Shown: positions 47,365-57,748 of the stretch, piece after piece
Position numbering within the stretch: the stretch's first letter is position 1
Layout: each line of letters starts with the position of its first letter
Assembly (NCBI RefSeq): GCF_003852515.1
Contig: NZ_QAJK01000004.1
Span: forward strand, 1-64,000
DNA from: Variovorax sp. KBW07
GTDB lineage: Bacteria > Pseudomonadota > Gammaproteobacteria > Burkholderiales > Burkholderiaceae_C
Length of the DNA stretch: 64,000 nt
Direction: 5' to 3'
Notes under the pieces: generated by a model
What the model saw: the letters and a program-made list of their open reading frames with translations, nothing else
Database searches by the model: none
Told to the model about the DNA's origin: nothing
Program-made: the position numbers and the translations under genes

Positions 47365-50300
47365 TCAGTTGGCGGGGCCTGCCGCCTGTGCTGCCGGCGG
47401 TGGCGTTTCGATCAGGTCGTCGTCGATGTGCGGATCGGCCGGCTGCCCGCGCAGCTTGCGCACGGTGCGCCGGATCCAGTGCTCGATGTCGTCGATGTAG
47501 GTGAACACCGCCGGCACCACCAGCAGGCTCAGCACGGTCGAGGTGATCAACCCGCCGATCACGGCCATGGCCATCGGCGAGCGGAAGCTCGAATCGGCCG
47601 AGCCGAAACCGACCGCGATCGGCAGCATGCCGGCACCCATGGCGAGCGTGGTCATGATGATCGGACGCGCGCGCTTGTGGCAGGCATCGCGCAACGCGTC
47701 CCAGCGGCTCATGCCGTGGTCGCGGCGCGCCACGATGGCGTACTCGACCAGCAGGATCGAGTTTTTCGTGGCGATGCCCATCAGCATGATCAGGCCGATC
47801 AGCGATGGCATCGACAGCGCCTTCTGCCCGATCAGCAGGCCCACGAAAGCTCCGCCCAGTGCCAGCGGCAGCGCGCACAGAATCGTCACCGGGTGCAGGA
47901 AGTCCTTGAACAGCAGCACCAGCACGATGTAGATGCACAGCACGCCGGTCAGCATCGCCAGGCCGAAGCTCGCGAACAGCTCGGTCATCACTTCGGCGTC
48001 GCCCACCTCGGCGATGCGCACGCCGGCCGGCAGCTTCTGGATCGAGGGCAGTGCCATCACCGCGGTCTTGGCATCACCCAGGCCCACGCCAGAGAGCTCG
48101 ATCTCGAAGTTGACGTTGCGCGAACGGTCGTAGCGGTCGATCACGGCCGGGCCGCCTTCCATGGTGAGCGTTGCCACCTGGTTGAGCATCACCGGCCCGC
48201 GCGCGCTGGGCACCGACAGGCGCCCGAGCAGGTCGATGTCCTGCCGTGCCGAGTCTTGCAGCTTCACCACGATCGGCACCTGCCGCTGCGCCAGGTTGAG
48301 CTTGGCCAGCGACTGGTCGTAGTCGCCCAGCGTGGCCACGCGCAGCGTCTCGGCAATGGCGGAACTGGTCACGCCCAGGTCGGCGGCGCGCGCGAAGTCG
48401 GGTCGCACCGCGATCTCGGGCCGGATCAGGCTGGCCGTCGAGGTGATGTTGCCCAGGCCGGGAATGGTGCGCAGGTCTTTCTCGACCGCACTGGCGGCGG
48501 TCGACAGCGCCAGCGGGTCTTCGCCGGTCAGCGCCAGGATGTACTTCTCGCCCGAGCCGCCCAGGCCCACGGTGCTGCGCACGCCGGGCAGCGTTTCGAG
48601 TGCCGCGCGGATCTGGTTCTCGATCACCTGCTTGCGCGGCCGGTCGCCGCGCGGATCGAGCTTGATGGTGAGCGTGGCCTTGCGCGTCTCGGGCGTGCCG
48701 AAGCTGGCGAACGGGTCCCCGCCCGCGCTGCCGCCCGCCACCGTGGTGTAGACGCTCTTCACGTGGGCGATCTGCATTACGCGGCGGCGCGTTTCTTCCG
48801 ACGCGGCGGTGGTCTGCGCGAGCGTGGAGCCCGGTGCGAGCGACAGGTACACCTGCGTCTGCGAGTTGTCGTCCGGCGGAATGAAGCCCGTCTTGAGCAG
48901 CGGAATCATGGCCAGTGAACCGAAGAAGAAGAGGGTGGCCAGCACCATCGTCTTGAAGCGGTTGTGCGTGCTCCACTCCACCGCGCGCATGTACCAGCGC
49001 AGCCAGGCCGGTTCCTTCTCGGCACCGACGATGGGCTTCAGGATGTAGGCGGCCATCATGGGCGTGAGCACCCGCGCCACCACCAGCGAGGCGAACACCG
49101 CGAGCGACGCCGTCCAGCCGAACTGCTTGAAGAACTTGCCGGCCACGCCGCTCATGAAGGCCGTGGGCAGGAACACCGCGATCAGCGTGAAGGTGGTGGC
49201 GATCACGGCCAGGCCAATTTCATCGGCCGCTTCCATGGCCGCCTGGAAAGGCGTCTTGCCCATGCGCAGGTGCCGCACGATGTTCTCGACCTCGACGATC
49301 GCATCGTCCACCAATATGCCCACCACCAGCGAGAGCGCCAGCAGCGAGATCACGTTGACCGAGAAGCCCAGCAGGTACATGCCGATGAACGCCGGAATGA
49401 CCGACATCGGCAGCGCCACCGCCGACACGAAGGTGGCGCGCCAGTCGCGCAGGAACAGCCACACCACGATCACCGCAAGAATGGCGCCCTCGTACAGCAG
49501 GTGCAGCGAGCCGTTGTATTCCTCTTCCACCGGGTCGACGAAGTTGAAGGCTTCGGTCAGCTCGATGTCGGGGCGCTGCACGCGCATGTCGGCCAGCGCC
49601 TTCTGCACCGCGTGGCCCACTTCGACTTCGCTGGCGCCGCGGCTGCGGGCCACCTCGAAGCCGACCACCGGCTTGCCGTTGAGCAGCGCGGCGGCGCGCG
49701 GCTCGGCGATGGTGTCGCTGATGCGCGCCACCTGGTCGAGCCGGATGCGGCGGCCGTCGCTCAGTGCGATCTGCATGTCGGCCAGCTGGCCAGCCGACTG
49801 CACGGTGGCCAGCGTGCGCACCGGCTGCTCGCTGCCGCCCAGGTCGAAGCGGCCGCCCGCGCTCTCGGTCTGCACCTGGCGCAACTGGCGCGAGATGTCG
49901 CCCGCCGAGGCGCCGAGCGCCTGCAGCTTGACCGGGTCGAGGTCCACGTGCACCTGCCGCGTGGCACCGCCCACGCGGTTGACCGCGCCCACGCCGGGCA
50001 GCGCGAGCAGCTTCTTGGTGATGTCGTTGTCGACGTACCAGCTCAGCGCCTCGTCGTCCATCTGCGACGACGCGATGGTGAAGGCCAGCACCGGCTGGCC
50101 CGCCAGGTCGAGCTTGGTGACGACCGGGTCGCGCACGTCGGCGGGCAGGTCGGCACGCACCTTCTGCACGGCCGAGCGCACGTCGTCCACGGCCTCCTGC
50201 ACTGGCTTCTCGAGCCGGAATTCGACGATCAGCGTGGCGGCGCCGTCCTGCACCTTGGTGGTGATGTGCTTCAGGCCCTGGATGGTGGCAATGGAGTTCT

Positions 50301-50502
50301 CGAGCTTGCGCGCGACGTCGGTTTCAAGCTGCGAAGGCGCGGCCCCCGGCAGCGACGCCGAGACCGTGACGGTCGGCAGGTCGATGTCCGGAAAGTTCTG
50401 CACCTTCATCGCGTTGAACGACAGCAACCCACCGAAGGTGAGCAGCACGAACAGCATCACCGCCGGAATCGGGTTGCGTATGGACCAGGCGGAAACGTTC
50501 AT
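47365..50502 (-). CDS. RND efflux permease (HAE1-like)
   Basis: This 1,045-residue proton-driven pump has 12 predicted helices and two large periplasmic loops. The proton-relay pair Asp-Asp is visible in LVVGILVDDAIVEVENIVRH in helix 4, and the second-half block ATKNSILLVEYAI is present. The start WSIRNPIPAVMLFVLL and the pore sequence are typical of HAE-1 family pumps with hydrophobic substrates, but the substrate is unknown. It lies 18 bp after the adaptor gene and is the last gene of the tripartite operon. Confidence 0.94.
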   Translation of the reverse strand: MNVSAWSIRNPIPAVMLFVLLTFGGLLSFNAMKVQNFPDIDLPTVTVSASLPGAAPSQLETDVARKLENSIATIQGLKHITTKVQDGAATLIVEFRLEKPVQEAVDDVRSAVQKVRADLPADVRDPVVTKLDLAGQPVLAFTIASSQMDDEALSWYVDNDITKKLLALPGVGAVNRVGGATRQVHVDLDPVKLQALGASAGDISRQLRQVQTESAGGRFDLGGSEQPVRTLATVQSAGQLADMQIALSDGRRIRLDQVARISDTIAEPRAAALLNGKPVVGFEVARSRGASEVEVGHAVQKALADMRVQRPDIELTEAFNFVDPVEEEYNGSLHLLYEGAILAVIVVWLFLRDWRATFVSAVALPMSVIPAFIGMYLLGFSVNVISLLALSLVVGILVDDAIVEVENIVRHLRMGKTPFQAAMEAADEIGLAVIATTFTLIAVFLPTAFMSGVAGKFFKQFGWTASLAVFASLVVARVLTPMMAAYILKPIVGAEKEPAWLRWYMRAVEWSTHNRFKTMVLATLFFFGSLAMIPLLKTGFIPPDDNSQTQVYLSLAPGSTLAQTTAASEETRRRVMQIAHVKSVYTTVAGGSAGGDPFASFGTPETRKATLTIKLDPRGDRPRKQVIENQIRAALETLPGVRSTVGLGGSGEKYILALTGEDPLALSTAASAVEKDLRTIPGLGNITSTASLIRPEIAVRPDFARAADLGVTSSAIAETLRVATLGDYDQSLAKLNLAQRQVPIVVKLQDSARQDIDLLGRLSVPSARGPVMLNQVATLTMEGGPAVIDRYDRSRNVNFEIELSGVGLGDAKTAVMALPSIQKLPAGVRIAEVGDAEVMTELFASFGLAMLTGVLCIYIVLVLLFKDFLHPVTILCALPLALGGAFVGLLIGQKALSMPSLIGLIMLMGIATKNSILLVEYAIVARRDHGMSRWDALRDACHKRARPIIMTTLAMGAGMLPIAVGFGSADSSFRSPMAMAVIGGLITSTVLSLLVVPAVFTYIDDIEHWIRRTVRKLRGQPADPHIDDDLIETPPPAAQAAGPAN

Positions 50503-50520
50503 GAGCGAGTCCTTGTTGTC

Positions 50521-51747
50521 TTACTTGGCAGCGTTGGCGCTGGCGGCCGACGTGGCTGCCTTGGCTGCATTGGCGGGCTGGGCCGCGGGAGCGGCGGCGG
50601 CGGGCGGCGCATCGACCACGCGCACCAGGTCGCCGTCGTTCAGGAAGCCGGCGCCTTGCACCACCACCTGGGCGCCGTCGGGCAGCGCGCTGGTGATCTC
50701 GATGCGGTCGTTCAGCCGGCGGCCGATCTGCACCTTCATCTGCGCCACGTGGTTGTCGGGGCGCAGCACGAACACGTTGTTGAAGCCGTCGCGCGGCACG
50801 ATGGCCGTCTGCGGCACCGTGGGCGCCGAGCTGCGGCCCAGTTCGAAGTCGCCGCGCGCGAACATGCCGGCCTTGACGCCGGTGTTCTGCAGCACGTTCG
50901 GCAGGTCGACATAGACCAGCGCCGCACGCGTCTGCGGATCGACAGTGGGTGCGATGCTGCGCACCGTGCCGCGCACCTGCGCGCCGCTGGCGCTGACCAC
51001 GAAGGCCGGCGTGCCGACCGCGATGCGGCCCAGTTCGGCCGAGGTGACTTCGGCGCGCCATTCGAGCCGGCCCTGGCGGATCAGACGGAACAGCTCGGTG
51101 CCCGAGGCCACCACGCTGCCCACCGTGGCGGTGCGCGCCGAGATCACGCCGTCGTCGGGTGCCAGCACCTGCGTGTTGCGGCCGCGCACCTGCTGCGCCG
51201 CCAGCACCGCTTCGGCCGCCTCGACGCGCGCCTTGGCGGTCTGCTCGGTGGTCTGGTATTGGTTGATCTGCTGCTGGCTCAGTGCGCCGGTGGCCTGCAG
51301 CGTGCGGGCGCGCGCGGCATTGCCGGCGGCATCGGCGGCGGTGGCCTTTGCTTCGGCCAGCGAGGCACGCGACTGTGCAATGTCGGCCTGCACCGTCTCG
51401 GGCGAGAACACCGCCAGCACCTGGCCCTTCTTGACCACGTCGCCCACGTTCACGCGCACTTCGGCCAGCCTGAGCCCGTTGGATTCGGAGCCGATGACGG
51501 CCTCCTGCCATGCGGCCACGTTGCCGTTGGCCGCGAGCGTGAGTTGCAGCTCGGTGGCCTCGGGCTTGGCGACGGTGACGGTCAGCGCGGGCTTGGGCGC
51601 GCGGGCGCCGTCCTTGCCCTTGGTCGCTGCCGTGGCCGGCCCGGCGGTTTTTTCTTCAGGCTTGCGCGTCATCCAGAGGACGCCCGCGATGACGATGATC
51701 AGCGCCAGCAGCGCGATGACGAGAGTGGAACGTTTCATTCTTTTCAT
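50521..51747 (-). CDS. RND periplasmic adaptor (membrane fusion protein)
   Basis: This 408-residue adaptor has one N-terminal membrane helix (about 7-26, LVIALLALIIVIAGVLWM). Lipoyl half-motifs (GLRLAEVRVNVGDVVKKGQVLAVF) flank a helical hairpin (about 115-185), followed by beta-barrel and membrane-proximal domains. The C-terminus is Ala-rich. The start at 51747 overlaps the outer-membrane factor stop by 4 bp; ATG 51738 is an alternative giving three fewer residues. Confidence 0.93.
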   Translation of the reverse strand: MKRMKRSTLVIALLALIIVIAGVLWMTRKPEEKTAGPATAATKGKDGARAPKPALTVTVAKPEATELQLTLAANGNVAAWQEAVIGSESNGLRLAEVRVNVGDVVKKGQVLAVFSPETVQADIAQSRASLAEAKATAADAAGNAARARTLQATGALSQQQINQYQTTEQTAKARVEAAEAVLAAQQVRGRNTQVLAPDDGVISARTATVGSVVASGTELFRLIRQGRLEWRAEVTSAELGRIAVGTPAFVVSASGAQVRGTVRSIAPTVDPQTRAALVYVDLPNVLQNTGVKAGMFARGDFELGRSSAPTVPQTAIVPRDGFNNVFVLRPDNHVAQMKVQIGRRLNDRIEITSALPDGAQVVVQGAGFLNDGDLVRVVDAPPAAAAPAAQPANAAKAATSAASANAAK

Positions 51748-53264
51748 GGCGACGTCGCAACCTTGGAGGTCGGTGTGGTGGTCATTGAGGACGATTCGGG
51801 GCGGCTCCAGCCGCCGCCCATCGAGCGGTAGAGCGCAACCCAGGCTTCGGTGCGCTCGCGTTGCAGGGAGACGCGCGCGGTTTGCGCGGTGAACAGCGTG
51901 CGGCGCGAATCTTCCAGCTCGAACAGGCTGGCAAGGCCGCTGCCGTAGCGGGCCTGCGTGGCGTTGAACGAAGCCTGGTAGTTCTGCACCGCGGTGTCGG
52001 CATCGGTGGTGCGCGCGTCGGTCGCGTCGAGGTTCACCAGTGCTTCTTCCACTTCGCGCACCGCCTGCCGCACGCTGGCGCGGTAGGTCGACACGGCTTC
52101 GGCATAGCGTGCCTTGGCCGCATCACGGTTGGCAATGCGCGAGCCGCCGTCGAGCAGCGGCACGGTGAGCGACAGCGGGCCGACCGTCCATGTGTCCAGC
52201 GATTGCCGCACGCCGTCGGTGCGGAATTGCGTGCGCCCGATCGAGCCCGACAGCGTGAGCTTGGGATAGCGCTCGGCCTCGGCGGAGCCCACCTCGGCAC
52301 TGGCCGAAGCCACGCCGAGTTCGGCCGCGTACACGTCGGGCCGTTGCGAGATGGCCTGTGCCGGCACGCTGGCGATGCTGCCCACGGCCGGCAACACGCG
52401 CTGCGCGGGCGATGCCGCGAGCTTTTGCGCCAGCGTGGTTTCGTCGATGCCGCTGAGTGCCACCAGTGCCTTGCGCTGCACCGCGCAAGAGGCGCGCTGC
52501 TGGATAAGGCGGCCCGAGGCGTCGGCGGCGCTGCCGCGTGCCAGCGCGGCGTCGGCCGGCGAGGTGAAGCCGGCGCGCGCCGAAAGATCGGTCAGGCGCG
52601 AGGTCTCGGCGCGCGAACGCGTGTCGGACTCGGCCACGCGCAACTGCTCCTGGCAGGCGCGTTCGGCGAAATAGGCGTTGGCCGTTTCGGCGGCAACAAC
52701 CACCCGCGCGTCGTGCCATTTGGCATCGGCGCTGTTCTGCTTGGCTTCGGCGGCATCGCGGTCGGCGCGCAGGCGGCCGAACAGGTCGATCTCCCACTTG
52801 GACTGCAGGCCGGCCTGCAGCGTGGTGACCGGCGCGGTGGCCGAGGCGCTGCTGCCGCCGCCGCCGGAACCACCCGAAGAGCCAGAACCGCCGGAGCCGC
52901 CCGCGCCAAGTGACGAGGCCGAGACGCCGCGGCTGGCCGATGCCGTGCCGTCCAGGCTCGGCAGCAACGCTGCGCCAGCCTGCACGCGCGTCGAGCGCGC
53001 CTCGGCCACGCGGGCCGCGGCGCTGGCCACGTTGGGGCTGGCCGCTTCGGCCGCGGCGATCAGCTCGACCAGCAGCGGGTCGTCCAGCTGGCGCCACCAG
53101 TCGGCCAGCGAGGCGAGCGAGCCGCCGTGGGGCAGGGGCGCGTGCCATTGCGCGGGCAACGGTGCCTCGACCTGGGCGGGAGGGCGTGTCAGGGCGCAGC
53201 CCGAAAGGCCCAGGCCAAGGCCGAGCGGCAGGCAGAGGGTGGCGATCAGTCGGAGTTTTCTCAT
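51744..53264 (-). CDS. Outer-membrane efflux lipoprotein (NodT/OprM type)
   Basis: This 506-residue protein has a lipoprotein signal (lipobox LSGC at about 19-22) and two tandem outer-membrane efflux repeats (about 60-270 and 290-490). An insert of almost only Gly and Ser lies near residues 120-140 (SLGAGGSGGSGSSGGSGGGG), where OprM-family proteins have the first surface loop. The protein should form the trimeric exit duct for the RND pump. Its start overlaps the TetR gene stop by 4 bp, so the regulator and pump are one transcript. Confidence 0.92.
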   Translation of the reverse strand: MRKLRLIATLCLPLGLGLGLSGCALTRPPAQVEAPLPAQWHAPLPHGGSLASLADWWRQLDDPLLVELIAAAEAASPNVASAAARVAEARSTRVQAGAALLPSLDGTASASRGVSASSLGAGGSGGSGSSGGSGGGGSSASATAPVTTLQAGLQSKWEIDLFGRLRADRDAAEAKQNSADAKWHDARVVVAAETANAYFAERACQEQLRVAESDTRSRAETSRLTDLSARAGFTSPADAALARGSAADASGRLIQQRASCAVQRKALVALSGIDETTLAQKLAASPAQRVLPAVGSIASVPAQAISQRPDVYAAELGVASASAEVGSAEAERYPKLTLSGSIGRTQFRTDGVRQSLDTWTVGPLSLTVPLLDGGSRIANRDAAKARYAEAVSTYRASVRQAVREVEEALVNLDATDARTTDADTAVQNYQASFNATQARYGSGLASLFELEDSRRTLFTAQTARVSLQRERTEAWVALYRSMGGGWSRPESSSMTTTPTSKVATSP

Positions 53265-53998
53265 TGCTTCTTTCTCGCAGCGCGTGCGGGAGCCGGAATG
53301 CTGGGGGTGGCCGCGGCCTTGCGGCGTGTTTCTTCGGCTTGCACCAGTGCCAGCGCATAGCCCGTCAGGCGGTCGGCCCAGGCGTCGATGGCGCGCGGCG
53401 TGCGCAGCAGCGAAGGCCGGATGGCTTCGATGAAGTCCTGGCTCACATAGAGCTGCATCGACAGCCCGGTGATGGCGAAGGTCAGGCGGTGGATGTCGTC
53501 GTCGGCCCGGTCCAGCTTCAAGTGGCGGCACAGCAGGTCGGCAATGGCGCGGTGCGGGCCCTTGATGTCTTTTTCGAGTTCTTCGGCCCAACGGCTGGTG
53601 GGCTCCAGCATTTCGCGCATGTGCAGCTGGATGCATTGCCGCACGATCTCGCCCTGTTTCAGCGGATCGATCATGGATGCCAGGCAGATGCGCAGCGTGG
53701 CTTCGAGCGACTGGCCGGGCACGTTGCAGGCGGCCACGAGGTCGGCCGAATCGCCGCCCATCGGCTCGTTGAAGGTGGCGGAATACAGCCCCTCCTTGTC
53801 GCCGAAGTAGTAGCTGATGGCCGAGATGTTGACCTCGGCCTCGCGGGCGATCTCGCGCGTCGATGTCTTGGCGAAGCCCTTCTGCGCGAACAGGCGCAGC
53901 GCGGTGTGCAGCAGGCGATGGCGTGCCTCGGCGCCGTCGCTGCGCGGTGCGCGGCGCGGGGCCTGGGTGGTGGTGGCTGTCGCGTTCATGGCCGGCAT
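53261..53998 (-). CDS. TetR-family regulator, CecR/YbiH-like
   Basis: This 245-residue repressor has the HTH at about 25-70 (RHRLLHTALRLFAQKGFAKTSTREIAREAEVNISAISYYFGDKEGLY). The C-terminal ligand domain resembles CecR (DUF1956) proteins, with MREMLEPTSRWAEEL. It is the first gene of the efflux operon. A near-perfect palindrome at 54012-54029, just upstream, is the likely operator and suggests autorepression. ATG 53989 or 53998 may be the start. Confidence 0.9.
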   Translation of the reverse strand: MPAMNATATTTQAPRRAPRSDGAEARHRLLHTALRLFAQKGFAKTSTREIAREAEVNISAISYYFGDKEGLYSATFNEPMGGDSADLVAACNVPGQSLEATLRICLASMIDPLKQGEIVRQCIQLHMREMLEPTSRWAEELEKDIKGPHRAIADLLCRHLKLDRADDDIHRLTFAITGLSMQLYVSQDFIEAIRPSLLRTPRAIDAWADRLTGYALALVQAEETRRKAAATPSIPAPARAARKKQ

Positions 53999-54011
53999 TA
54001 CACCACGCGCG

Positions 54012-54029
54012 AAATCAAACGATTGATTT
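54012..54029. promoter_or_regulatory. TetR operator palindrome
   Basis: AAATCAA-ACGA-TTGATTT is a perfect 7+7 inverted repeat with a 4-bp centre, 14 bp before the TetR gene. Its size and place fit an autoregulatory TetR-family site. It also lies about 108 bp before the divergent sigma-54 activator gene. Confidence 0.75.
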
Positions 54030-54136
54030 ACTTAAGGCTTTATGAAGAGCTTGGTTTTCCAGGCCGCACCCTGAGCATTTCATGAAGGCGGCCGATGCCC
54101 GGTTTGCCCTCGAAGGATGCGCGCTACGATCCGCGC

Positions 54137-55681
<1,545 letters not shown>

Positions 55682-55773
55682 GTTTGCCGGGCTTCATGCG
55701 TGAGGCGCGTTGAGCGCACGCCCGGCGATACTCCCGCCCCAGAACGCAACCCAACCCCCACGCTCCACGACCC

Positions 55774-56115
55774 ATGAAGGCTCTTGCCCGCATCGCCGCC
55801 TGTTCCATCTTCTGTGCCGCCGCCGGCACGGCCAGCGCCGCACCACCACCGCCGCAATGCGCGAGCGAAGCCGTCGTGCAGGCCCGGAAACTCCTGGTCT
55901 TTCACTTCGGGGAGGACAACCGCATGGAGGTCGGTCCCGAGGTCAAGGAGCTCGCGCCCATCCGCAACCCGGCCAACAAGAAGCAGCAGTTCAAGGTGCT
56001 GGAGGTCTGGGGCTCGATCTACAAGGGCAACTACCGGATGCGGCTCATCTACTACCCGATGGACAAGAGCTGCCTGCTGATGGGGCAGGAAGTCCTGGAG
56101 CTCGCAAACCTGTGA
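55774..56115 (+). CDS. Small secreted hypothetical protein
   Basis: This 113-residue protein has a signal peptide (MKALARIAACSIFCAAAGTASA, cut before APPPP). The mature domain is short, with two cysteines (QCASEA and KSCLLM) and EVWGSIYKGNYRMRLIYY. I do not recognise a family. It overlaps the HNH gene by 4 bp. Confidence 0.75.
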   Translation: MKALARIAACSIFCAAAGTASAAPPPPQCASEAVVQARKLLVFHFGEDNRMEVGPEVKELAPIRNPANKKQQFKVLEVWGSIYKGNYRMRLIYYPMDKSCLLMGQEVLELANL

Positions 56116-56375
56116 GCGTTCGAGCCCTGCGGTCGACCTTCGGCCCCAACTGCCATTGGTGTGGTCTGCCCATGGATTTCGATGAGCCGCATGGCCGGCC
56201 CGAGTCCGCGACCATCGAGCACCTCGTCGATTCGACGCTGGGCGGCGTGCGCAGCCCCAAGCACCGGCGGCTGGCCCATGCCGCCTGCAACCACGCGCGC
56301 AACGAATTCCGCATGCAGGCCGAGCGCGAATTCCAGCGCTGGATCGCAGCCCGCCAAACCTCTGGCAAACCCTGA
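56112..56375 (+). CDS. Small HNH-endonuclease-like protein
   Basis: This 87-residue protein starts with GTG overlapping the previous stop. The HNH/treble-clef features are CHWCGLPMD near residue 14, an ATIEHLVD histidine, and HAACNHARN. Single-domain HNH proteins of this size occur in Burkholderiales, often without a known role. It contains no restriction or toxin partner nearby. A phage-type homing nuclease is possible but nothing else here is mobile. Confidence 0.75.
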   Translation: MSVRALRSTFGPNCHWCGLPMDFDEPHGRPESATIEHLVDSTLGGVRSPKHRRLAHAACNHARNEFRMQAEREFQRWIAARQTSGKP

Positions 56376-56390
56376 CTGAAAAAAATACAA

Positions 56391-56436
56391 ATGCCTGAAA
56401 TTCAGGCATTGCAAGTGTCCTGAAAGCAGCCTGAAA
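56391..56436 (+). repeat. CCTGAAA repeats upstream of the sigma-54 promoter
   Basis: A perfect 19-bp palindrome ATGCCTGAAATTCAGGCAT (56391-56409) is followed by two more direct CCTGAAA copies at 56419-56425 and 56430-56436, which are 11 bp apart. These three copies plus the inverted half lie 50-120 bp before the predicted transcription start. This is a typical place for enhancer (UAS) sites of sigma-54 activators. The palindrome could alternatively serve as a terminator stem after the HNH gene, though no U-tract follows it. Confidence 0.5.
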
Positions 56437-56437
56437 G

Positions 56438-56461
56438 AGGTTTCTTCCAATGAAGAAACCT
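56438..56461 (+). promoter_or_regulatory. 10-bp dyad upstream of the sigma-54 promoter
   Basis: AGGTTTCTTC-CAAT-GAAGAAACCT is a perfect 10+10 inverted repeat directly between the CCTGAAA repeats and the sigma-54 promoter. It may be an additional activator site. As RNA it would form a strong stem followed by TTGTT, so a terminator role for the upstream gene pair is also possible. Confidence 0.55.
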
Positions 56462-56465
56462 TTGT

Positions 56466-56478
56466 TATCAATGGTTTA
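56466..56478 (+). promoter_or_regulatory. Candidate IHF site
   Basis: TATCAATGGTTTA matches the IHF consensus WATCAANNNNTTR at every defined position. It lies between the upstream repeats and the -24 element, as needed to bend DNA and bring a bound activator to sigma-54 polymerase. Confidence 0.55.
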
Positions 56479-56484
56479 ACTGTG

Positions 56485-56500
56485 TGGCACGAACTGTGCA
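56485..56500 (+). promoter_or_regulatory. Sigma-54 (-24/-12) promoter
   Basis: TGGCACGAACTGTGCA matches the consensus TGGCACG-N4-TTGCW with one difference (G for the first T of the -12 block). The GG and GC dinucleotides have the correct 10-bp spacing. The start site should be near 56511, giving a 20-base leader before the binding-protein ATG at 56533. Confidence 0.8.
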
Positions 56501-56532
56501 ATATTCAGTCACCATTTTCAGGAGACACAAAG

Positions 56533-57720
56533 ATGAACCGTCGCCACCTCGTCGCGCTGGCCGCGCTCGCCACCTGCGCATCCGCCGCACCGGCCTGGGC
56601 CCAATCCAACGAAATCCGCATCGCCCACATCTACAGCCGGACGGGTCCGTTCGAGGCCTACGGCAAGCAGACGCAGACCGGCTTCATGATGGGCCTGGAC
56701 TACGCCACCGGCGGCACGATGACGGTCAACGGCAAGAAGCTCGTGGTCCTCGAGAAGGACGACCAGGGCAAGCCCGACCTCGGCAAGTCTTTGCTGGCCA
56801 CCGCGTACTCCGACGACAAGGCCGCGCTGGCCGTCGGCCCCTCGGCCTCGGGCGTGGCGCTGGCCATGCTGCCGGTGGCCGAGGAGTACAAGAAGATCCT
56901 GATCGTCGAGCCCGCCGTGGCCGATTCGATCACCGGCGACAAGTGGAACAAGTACATCTTCCGCACCGGCCGCAATTCGAGCCAGGACGCCATCTCGAAC
57001 GCGGTGGCGGTCGACAAGGCCGGCGTGACCGTGGCCACGCTGGCGCAAGACAACGCCTTTGGCCGCGACGGCGTGAAGGCCTTCGGCAGCGCGCTGAAGA
57101 AGGCGAAGCTGGTGCACGAGGAATACCTGCCGCCCGCCACCACCGACTTCACCGCCGGTGCCCAGCGCCTGATCGACAAGCTGAAAGACCAGCCGGGCCG
57201 CAAGATCATCTGGATCGTGTGGGCCGGCGCGGGCAACCCGTTCAAGATCGTCGACCTCGACCTGAAGCGCTACGGCATCGAGATCGCCACCGGCGGCAAC
57301 ATCCTGCCCGCCATGGCCGCCTACAAGGCGCTGCCGGGCATGGAAGGCGCGGCGTACTACTACTTCGGCATCCCGAAGAACCCGGTGAACGAGGCGATGG
57401 TCTCGGCGCACTACAAGCAGTTCAAGACGCCGCCGGACTTCTTTACGGCCGGTGGTTTCTCGGCCGCGATGGCAGTGGTGACGGCGCTGAAGAAGACCAA
57501 CGGCGACACCAACACCAACAAGCTCATCAGCACCATGGAAGGCATGAGCTTCGACACGCCCAAGGGCAAGATGACTTTCCGCAAGGAAGACCATCAGGCG
57601 ATGCAGTCGATGTACCACTTCAGGATCAAGGTCGACCCGGCGTTCGCATGGGGCGTGCCCGAGTTGGTCCACGAGATCAAGCCCGAAGAGATGGACATCC
57701 CCATCAAAAACAAGCGCTGA
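56533..57720 (+). CDS. Liv-type ABC transporter substrate-binding protein
   Basis: This 395-residue periplasmic protein has a signal peptide (MNRRHLVALAALATCASAAPAWA, cut before QSNEIR). The mature region begins IRIAHIYSRTGPFEAYGKQ, the typical start of Peripla_BP_6 receptors of branched-chain amino acid and related ligands. AVGPSASGVALAMLPVAEEYKK and FRTGRNSSQDA are also typical. The ligand is not readable; these receptors also bind amides, urea and small acids. It starts after a clean AGGAG and the sigma-54 promoter. A stem-loop follows the gene, which often protects the receptor mRNA. Confidence 0.92.
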   Translation: MNRRHLVALAALATCASAAPAWAQSNEIRIAHIYSRTGPFEAYGKQTQTGFMMGLDYATGGTMTVNGKKLVVLEKDDQGKPDLGKSLLATAYSDDKAALAVGPSASGVALAMLPVAEEYKKILIVEPAVADSITGDKWNKYIFRTGRNSSQDAISNAVAVDKAGVTVATLAQDNAFGRDGVKAFGSALKKAKLVHEEYLPPATTDFTAGAQRLIDKLKDQPGRKIIWIVWAGAGNPFKIVDLDLKRYGIEIATGGNILPAMAAYKALPGMEGAAYYYFGIPKNPVNEAMVSAHYKQFKTPPDFFTAGGFSAAMAVVTALKKTNGDTNTNKLISTMEGMSFDTPKGKMTFRKEDHQAMQSMYHFRIKVDPAFAWGVPELVHEIKPEEMDIPIKNKR

Positions 57721-57748
57721 GCGCAGCGCACAGCACACCTAGCTAGCC

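Noticed and set aside
48964-51831. Long open frame antisense to the RND pump genes
   Set aside because: His/Arg-rich translation without domains; the minus strand encodes clear pump and adaptor proteins.
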